DNA of 11,873 bases from Pavlovales sp. CCMP2436 (taxonomy: Eukaryota > Haptophyta > Pavlovophyceae > Pavlovales): NCBI GenBank assembly GCA_026770615.1, contig MU631552.1, positions 91,587-103,459 of the forward strand. Reading direction: 5' to 3'. Below the pieces are notes generated by a model that saw nothing but the letters and a program-made list of their open reading frames with translations, ran no database searches and was not told the origin of the DNA. A program made the translations under genes and the position numbers. This document shows positions 7,363-11,873 of this stretch, one piece after another (position 1 is the first letter of the stretch; each line of letters begins with the position of its first letter).

Positions 7363-7410
7363 TCAAGATTCGCGGGGCGCGCTACTCGCGCCTCATAGCC
7401 CCACCGCAGC

Positions 7411-7433
7411 GCAGTCGGCCTACGGCCGACTGC
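7411..7433. repeat. Perfect 10-bp hairpin with 3-base loop
   Basis: GCAGTCGGCC (7411-7420), loop TAC, GGCCGACTGC (7424-7433). It lies about 50 bases after the stop of the zinc-finger gene, in otherwise noncoding DNA. No T-run follows, so it is not a simple terminator; a mobile-element end is possible. Confidence 0.7.
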
Positions 7434-7547
7434 CAAGAGAATCAAGTTTTCAAGATTATAATGGTGACCGAAAAAGCCGCATACAGCTAGTGGAGTGCAC
7501 CCTTAGGTCTGAGGGCTGCGTCGCCCATTGCCTAATGCGTTCCTTAA

Positions 7548-7811
7548 GGTCAAAATCCAAATTAGTGGCCAGTCCGGGGGGAAAATCGAAAAAAGTCCTG
7601 CGAAAATCCTCCGGAGCAGCTCAGGAACCGGAGGTGGTGCCGCGGAGTTAGTTGCAGAATCGTGAATGGGGCCGCGCCCCATTCACGAATCTTTGACATC
7701 AGCTATCGACGTACTTAGCGCGCAGGTTTGACCAATGTCTACTTCTTCGTCCCGTCTACCACTTTCCCCCCTCTCCAGTGCGGAATCGCGCCACTAATTC
7801 GGATTTCGACC
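7548..7811. mobile_element. Foldback (long imperfect palindrome) element
   Basis: Two nested inverted pairs share a common centre. Outer pair: 7548-7569 against 7790-7811, matching at 20 of 22 positions (core AAATCC.AATTAGTGGC). Inner pair: 7657-7672 against 7676-7691, 15 of 16 positions (GAATCGTGAATGGGGC), with a three-base loop CGC. The stretches between the pairs (87 and 98 bases) also show weak inverted likeness, such as GGGGGGAAA in both arms. This fits one diverged hairpin element of 260 bases or more, noncoding. Outer limits are unclear; some symmetry may extend to about 7520 and 7840. Confidence 0.65.
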
Positions 7812-7903
7812 CATTAGTCGGCTGCGCGGCTTGGGCGCCACCGCGCGTGCCGATGGATCTCCGGTAGTGTGTTAGTTAATATATACTTTATACGTTTACT
7901 CCG

Positions 7904-7957
7904 CTCAAGGCTATGGCTCACTCCTTGACAGCCATCAAGCTGGCGAAGACCATCTTA
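7904..7957 (+). repeat. Left terminal inverted repeat of the transposon
   Basis: CTCAAGGCTATGGCTCA, then TTGACAG, then GAAGACCATCTTA at 7945-7957. The 13-base terminal block is identical to the right end. A 10-base stretch between TGACAG and GAAGACC has no counterpart at the right end. Confidence 0.6.
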
Positions 7958-8182
7958 CCGAGATGAGAGCATTCCTGACGGGCTACGCCGAAATTTGAAG
8001 TGTTTATTGCTCGGGCTTAACGAGATCTATTTAATCGTTTTTCGGAATATCTTCAAGTCTTCATGGGCGAGCCAGGTATCAATAACTAACGCGCGCTGAT
8101 TTTAAACAGGTTTCGAACCGTTTTTAAAACCCTACTTGTGCTCTGGATCGCTCCAGACTTGCAGCATCCGCCCGCCGCTGCG

Positions 8183-10837
8183 ATGTCGCTCGGCTGGCCA
8201 GAGCCGCTCGCTGTGCTCGTCGGCACAAGCGTTGATGACCTCCTGGTGCGCATGCGCAAGGAGGACAACGTCTTCTCCGCGGAGACGGGGGGGAGCGCAG
8301 TCAATCGTGAGTACTTTCAGGTGTCGCTCAGCTGCTGCCGGGCGGTGGACCCAACGAAGCGGATGCAGCTCAAGTGCAATCCCTCGAATACGCGTCCGTC
8401 GCTGCAGCATGCGATCGTGCACCTCGTCAACGAGCTGCTCGCAACGCACCACTGCCGGGCGCAGCTCGAGCCCGAGCCTGCGCCGCCCGAGCCGGTGCCG
8501 CCCGAGACCGGGCCTCCGCCGCTGTGGCGGGCGCGCAGCGCGCCCGAGTCCGTAGAGGCGAAGCGCGGGCGCACTGATGATGATGCAGACGGCAACTGGA
8601 CGACGTGAGACCTGCGCGAGTTCACTCGGCAAGAACAAATCTTCCTCGCATGCGCTCAGGTGCCGATCGAGGCAGACAACGGCAACGCATTCACTGCGCG
8701 GCAGCGCAGAGTTGCGCTTAACCACGCGCGCAGGGGTGTGCTCGCATCACTGCGTTATCACGCTGCCGGTTCTGCTGAGTGCTTTGCCGATCTCATCGTC
8801 GGTGCTGTGTCTGCGTTCGGCGTCGGTGAGCGAGTCCTCGGGAGGCTCGAGGCGCTCGTGCCCGAGCGCGCGGCTAGTGGAGACGACGCGGCAGAGACTG
8901 CGCTCTACATTGTGTCGCAGGCACGCGAGGCCCTCTCCGAGCTCAAGGAGTGCCAGACGGAGGACGGCCACACTCATGGATTTCTTCGACGAATTTGAAC
9001 AGCTGCCAGCGCGCAAGTTCGTTGAGCACCGACGGATCCTCTCGGAGCTCAAGCGCGGATCCCAGCAGCTCCACGAGCTGCTTGCGCCAGGCTGGCTCAT
9101 CCTAGACATCGACTGGTCCGAGAACTGCACCCTCGTCGGCCAACGCGAGATCCAGTCTGAGTACTGGACCACCAAGCAGTTCAGTCTGTTTATTGCAACC
9201 ATGCGCTTCCTCTGTACCGCCGCGTGGGTCGACCGCTCGGGCCTCATCAAGGTGGGCGAGGAGGTAGGCGCAGCCCCGCCACGCGCCGCTGCCCCCCGCC
9301 GCCGCCGCACGCCCTGAATACAACACTGTCGGCAGGTAGATCGTGGCTGTCTGCTCTGACTGTTGCCCCTCTCTCGCCCCCCCCCCCCGCCCCCCGCCGC
9401 CTCCCTTGTGCGATGCAGGTAATCGTCGAGCCCGGGAGGGACTCTGTGGCAGGGTCCATGACCATCCCGAAGGGCGCCTACTTCGCCAAGGTCTTCTCCG
9501 CGGCCGCAGCACTCGGTGAGGGCGGGATCTACACGGTCGAGAAGCCCAACGGCGAGCGCGTTGAGGTGCAACGCCACCTGCTGCGCCACCGCTCTATTAA
9601 ATCGATCGCCTACGGCTGCATCACCAACGACAAACACTACGACGGCGCAGCTTCACAGCATTTCATTAACAAGGTGATCGTCGACGTGCACGCCGCGTAC
9701 GACAGCACCGAGCACTTCCACACGATCGGCGTGCACTCGGGCAACGCGACGCACTTCAAGTCGACCCGCATGTTGTTCTGGTGGTCGCACACGCGCAACA
9801 TCTTCGAGTGGCTCCGGATGGTGCTCGTCCGCTTCGGAGCGCCGGGCCATGGCAAGGGCGTATGGGACGGGCTGGGCGCGGTGCTCAAGAGTTGCGTGCT
9901 CAGCACCATCACCAATGGCAAGGCCCTAACGGAGTCGGGCAAGATCACGACTGACCTGGAGGCGCGCGAACACCTCGCGAAGCATTTCATGTCGGAGGCG
10001 TGGACCAAGTCGCACGAGTCCAAGGTCGTCAGCGAGATCAAGATCGTGCACTCGCCGCGCGAGACGATCGAGACCGAGCGGCAGCGCGGTGCAGCGAGCA
10101 AGTTCAGCGGCGCGGATGGCATCTCGGGCACGTACGAGTTCCTGGCGCTGACGGAGAAGTTGATCGCGGCGCGCACTTTCGGCTGCTGGTGCGAGTACTG
10201 CTGGGAGTGCGTGTGCGCTGGGGGCATGAACTCGACGTGCCCAAGCTCCGCCGTAGGCTGCGGAAGGCCGATGTGCGAGTGGGTCGAGCAGGAGCTGCGC
10301 TAGATCGACGAGCGCACAGTGCAGAAGACGCGCACGACCGCGCAGGCGGCGGGCAAAAAGTTCGCGGAGAAGCTGCGACCAGGGGACTGGGTGGTCGCGC
10401 AGCCGCGCAAGGGCGGGCGCGGGCGGGAGGCAGGAGATCGGTACTGGATTGGGCAGGGAGCCGACGCAGGCGACGGCTCGTGCATCATCAAGGAGTTCAC
10501 ACACGGCGGCGGCAAGCTCGAGCAGACCACCTTCACCAAGGGCGACACCGCGCCCGCGGTCAAGTGGTTTGTCCGCCACGCTGCCGACCCCGAGGGCATG
10601 CATTTTGTCGAGTGGGACTCTGTGGCTGCCGGCAACGACCCCGACGCCCGCTTTGTCCTCAACTTGACCGAGGTGCGCGCCGTCAACGTGAAGCTCAACG
10701 TGGTTCCGCCCGTTGGACGGCCGCGTGTCGTCAGTCGGGCGCGCCGGTCGGGCGTGCAGCCGCGCGCGCCCGAGGCGCCAGCGATCTGGGAGCTCCCCCG
10801 CAAAGCTCACGGCGAGATCCTCGCCACTCTGTGGTGA
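8183..10837 (+). pseudogene. DDE-like transposase, broken
   Basis: Pieces of one gene in order: 8183-8605 (ends at in-frame TGA 8606-8608), 8609-8995 in the same frame, a change to frame 3 near 8960-8976 (an ATG lies at 8976), exon to 9263, intron 9264-9418, exon 9419-10300 (in-frame TAG 10301-10303), and 10304-10834. Motifs: LDIDWSENCTL and QREIQSEYW (9105-9160), matching the Asp-..-SEN and EIQS region of an uncharacterised DDE transposase family; HSGNATHFKS (9734-9763), where the family has S-D-G/N-A, so the expected catalytic Asp is Gly (codon 9740-9742); GAPGHGKGVWDGLGAVLK (about 9836-9892), conserved. Next come eight cysteines in about 33 residues (10184-10276), likely zinc-binding, and a tail with RPGDWVVAQ..RYWIGQ..KWFVRH like a small beta-barrel. 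The N-terminal part (8183-8995) is not recognised. Breaks could in part be sequencing errors, but the Asp loss argues for decay. Confidence 0.75.
9264..9418 (+). other. Intron in the transposase gene (155 bases)
   Basis: Donor GAGGAG/GTAGGC and acceptor GATGCAG/GTAATC join two phase-0 exons within the transposase fold. The intron has a CTGAC branch-like site near 9356 and a long C/T tract (CTCTCGCCCC... to CTCCCTTGTG). An alternative donor, AAG/GTGGGC at 9252, is in the same frame and would remove four residues. Confidence 0.65.
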
Positions 10838-11066
10838 TGGACGCTGCTGGTGAGCACCTTGCACGCGGCGCGAGTTCCGTCACGCACGTTGATTTAAGCT
10901 CGCAGTATTGGTCGCATGTAATTTTAACATTTTTTCATATGTAATTTTAATAGTGCAAGTTAGTTAACGGGATTTGAGTATCTCGGGAAAGAAAGTGGGA
11001 AGGCAATTTTTTAGTAATGTTCAGGAGATCCTGGCCACTTTTCGCGTTTGCCTTCGTAAAACATTC
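10838..11066. other. Transposon 3' noncoding region
   Basis: AT-rich stretch between the transposase stop and the right terminal repeat. TGTAATTTTAA occurs twice in direct orientation (about 10917 and 10940) and AGTTAGTTAA near 10960. No open frame worth calling. Confidence 0.4.
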
Positions 11067-11121
11067 TAAGATGGTCTTCCCCTGTCAGGGGGTGACCTGA
11101 GCCATGGCCCATAGCCTCAAG
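11067..11121 (-). repeat. Right terminal inverted repeat of the transposon
   Basis: TAAGATGGTCTTC (11067-11079) is the exact inverse of 7945-7957, followed by CTGTCAG, TGAGCCAT and CCATAGCCTCAAG. Compared with the left end, the GGCTATGG and ATGGCTCA blocks are separated by a short duplication instead of overlapping. Confidence 0.6.
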
Positions 11122-11450
11122 AGTCAAGACCCACCTCATGTCGCCGACTCGTCATCGGTTCAACGACGGAATAAAATTACTGCGCAAGAAGTAACTAATA
11201 TAATAAAGTTGTGTAATGTATTTTAACTTTGTGGCACTGTGCAGCCAGCGCTCTGCTCAGCTGCACGCGTAGCGAAGCCGGCACCGGCTCAAGTGGTGCT
11301 GGCAGCGGAGCACCAGAGCTCGCCCCGTCGCCGCTGGGCATCAAAAGGATCCCCTCCCGCGGATGTCGCACTCAAAAATGCCGCCCTCGCCTCCAAGCGT
11401 GCAGTGGCGCCCCCGAAGAGCTGCCGGGCCTCGCTTCACATCTCGCGGAT
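11122..11450. other. Spacer, including the aminotransferase 3' flank
   Basis: The first 100 bases are AT-rich with AATAAA-type sequence on the plus strand at about 11171 (GGAATAAAATTAC) and a partial likeness to repeat A/B at 11150-11169. From about 11230 to 11450 the DNA is GC-rich; open frames there on the plus strand look like shadows of the 3' untranslated part of the minus-strand aminotransferase gene. Confidence 0.4.
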
Positions 11451-11678
11451 CTAGTCGAGGCGGACGGGGTGGCGGTAGCCGTGCGGGTCTGCGCTCTCGC
11501 CCGTCTGCAGCGCGGTGATGCGCGCGTAGAGCCTGCTGACCGTGTCGAAGCCGTTGAACTTGACCACCTCCTTCCCGCGCGTGATTGACTTCATCGGGGT
11601 GAGGACCACGGCCGTACCGCATGCGGCTGCTTCTTTGAGGGTGCGCACCTCCTCCCACGACACAGGCCGATGCTCCGC
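11451..11678 (-). CDS. Branched-chain amino-acid aminotransferase, last exon (partial)
   Basis: On the minus strand a GCTCGCAG acceptor at 11679 leads into 75 codons ending at TAG (11453-11451). The peptide begins AEHRPVSWEEVRTLKEAAACG and continues CGTAVVLTPMKSI, then VSRLYARITALQTGE and DPHGYRHPV. This is the C-terminal end of fold-type IV PLP enzymes of the BCAT family: the (A/G)CGTA turn binds the cofactor phosphate, and the closing L..IQ.G..(D)..G(W/Y)..PV block is characteristic. The enzyme interconverts Leu, Ile and Val with their 2-oxo acids. The form EAAACGTAVVLTP resembles bacterial-type and algal BCATs more than the animal ones. Phase-0 junction; the catalytic Lys and most of the enzyme lie upstream, beyond the right edge. 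The gene is convergent with the neighbouring transposon. Confidence 0.82.
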   Translation of the reverse strand, partial: AEHRPVSWEEVRTLKEAAACGTAVVLTPMKSITRGKEVVKFNGFDTVSRLYARITALQTGESADPHGYRHPVRLD

Positions 11679-11846
11679 CTGCGAGCACATGGAGATTTAG
11701 GTTTATGGGTGTTCTTTTGTTATGAGTGCTCAGCAGCCGGCTGCCTGACCAGGCGCAAAATAGGGGCACTGGTTGGGGTGACGGATTGTCGGGGTGCATT
11801 TGAGGGGGCTAGGCCCTGTGGCAGGTTTGCAGGGCTGTGGGGCTAC
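11679..11846 (-). other. Intron of the aminotransferase gene (partial)
   Basis: Read on the minus strand, this runs from the poly-T edge through C/A-rich sequence to CCATGTGCTCGCAG. An ATG at 11690 could be mistaken for a start, but it lies three codons before the acceptor and the family needs a long upstream part, so I treat this as intron. Confidence 0.6.
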
Positions 11847-11873
11847 AAAAAAAAAAAAAAAAAAAAAAAAAAA
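11847..11873. repeat. Poly-A homopolymer at the right edge
   Basis: 27 consecutive A close the window (poly-T in the sense of the aminotransferase gene). It lies within or beyond an intron, so it is not a gene's poly-A tail; most likely a homopolymer where the contig ended. Confidence 0.85.

Larger units (their letters stand above)
7904..11121 (+). mobile_element. DNA transposon, about 3.2 kb, with decayed transposase
   Basis: Collinear inverted blocks bound the transposase gene. At the left end (7904-7957) they are GGCTATGG, ATGGCTCA, TTGACAG and GAAGACCATCTTA; at the right end (11067-11121, read on the minus strand) the same order is GGCTATGG, ATGGCTCA, CTGACAG and GAAGACCATCTTA, with small spacing differences. 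The single gene between them encodes a DDE-like transposase. I see no clear target-site duplication just outside, so exact ends are uncertain. The left end abuts the foldback element; the right end lies about 330 bases from the aminotransferase stop codon. Confidence 0.65.

Noticed and set aside
7362..8182. Continuation of the zinc-finger gene into the transposase frame through a long intron
   Set aside because: The span contains the foldback element and the transposon's left inverted repeat, and the downstream gene has its own ATG at 8183 and a different family.
8605..8659. A 55-base GT-AG intron (AC/GTGAGA..GCTCAG) that would remove the TGA at 8606
   Set aside because: 55 is not a multiple of three, so splicing would shift out of the long downstream frame; the skipped bases also read as plausible protein (LREFTRQEQIFLACAQ).
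10301..10303. Programmed read-through of the TAG
   Set aside because: The following bases (ATCGAC) do not match a known read-through context such as CARYYA, and the gene has other lesions.
9926..10944. Long open frames over 300 codons on both strands (10000-10944 plus and 10864-9926 minus)
   Set aside because: Arg/Ala-rich shadows of the GC-rich transposase frame; they lack family motifs.
11847..11873. Poly-A tail of a retrogene or a telomere
   Set aside because: It lies outside the minus-strand aminotransferase exon, in its upstream intron, and no telomeric hexamer or heptamer repeats are present.
1..11873. tRNA or rRNA genes
   Set aside because: I looked for GGTTCRANNCC-like T arms with flanking stems; the few GGTTC sites (for example in the dispersed repeat) lack cloverleaf partners.

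Overview
The window looks like nuclear DNA of a eukaryotic alga. Coding stretches are GC-rich, spacers are AT-rich, and exons end at GT..AG introns with pyrimidine-rich acceptors. The one complete host gene, a type II peroxiredoxin, has a signal-peptide-like leader followed by an Arg/Ser/Thr-rich stretch, as expected for a plastid of secondary origin. A haptophyte or photosynthetic stramenopile fits best, but this is inference; no marker gene settles it. The window starts in a poly-G run and ends in a poly-A run, probably places where the assembly stopped.

Layout. 1-1059 (minus): 5' exon of a divergent Hsp70-family gene (Ssz1/HSPA14-like), with its first intron running off the left edge. 1213-1550: a dispersed repeat followed by a long GCC-type triplet tract; a diverged copy of the repeat lies at 3111-3245, so the two copies bracket the peroxiredoxin gene (2204-2806, plus). 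3250-5600 is gene-poor: AATAGGC motif clusters, a possible orphan exon (3731-3841, minus), a MITE-like element with near-perfect 31-bp inverted repeats (4406-4587), a 65-bp tandem duplication and a TG/CG-alternating microsatellite. 5743-7362 (plus): a gene with a 57-bp coding minisatellite, a coiled coil, a CxxC..HxxxxxH zinc finger and a region resembling the front of ZNF862/hAT-type proteins; it ends before any catalytic domain. 7411-7811: two hairpins, one a ~264-bp foldback. 7904-11121: a ~3.2-kb DNA transposon bounded by imperfect terminal inverted repeats. Its DDE-type transposase is intron-containing and broken by two in-frame stops, a frame change and an apparent Asp-to-Gly change at a catalytic position. 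11451-11678 (minus): last exon of a branched-chain amino-acid aminotransferase.

In short, three host genes (protein folding, peroxide removal, branched-chain amino-acid metabolism) are separated by a graveyard of nested mobile elements. The host genes do not form an evident pathway. The most interesting material is the transposon, its little-studied transposase family, and the stacked foldback/MITE structures beside it.
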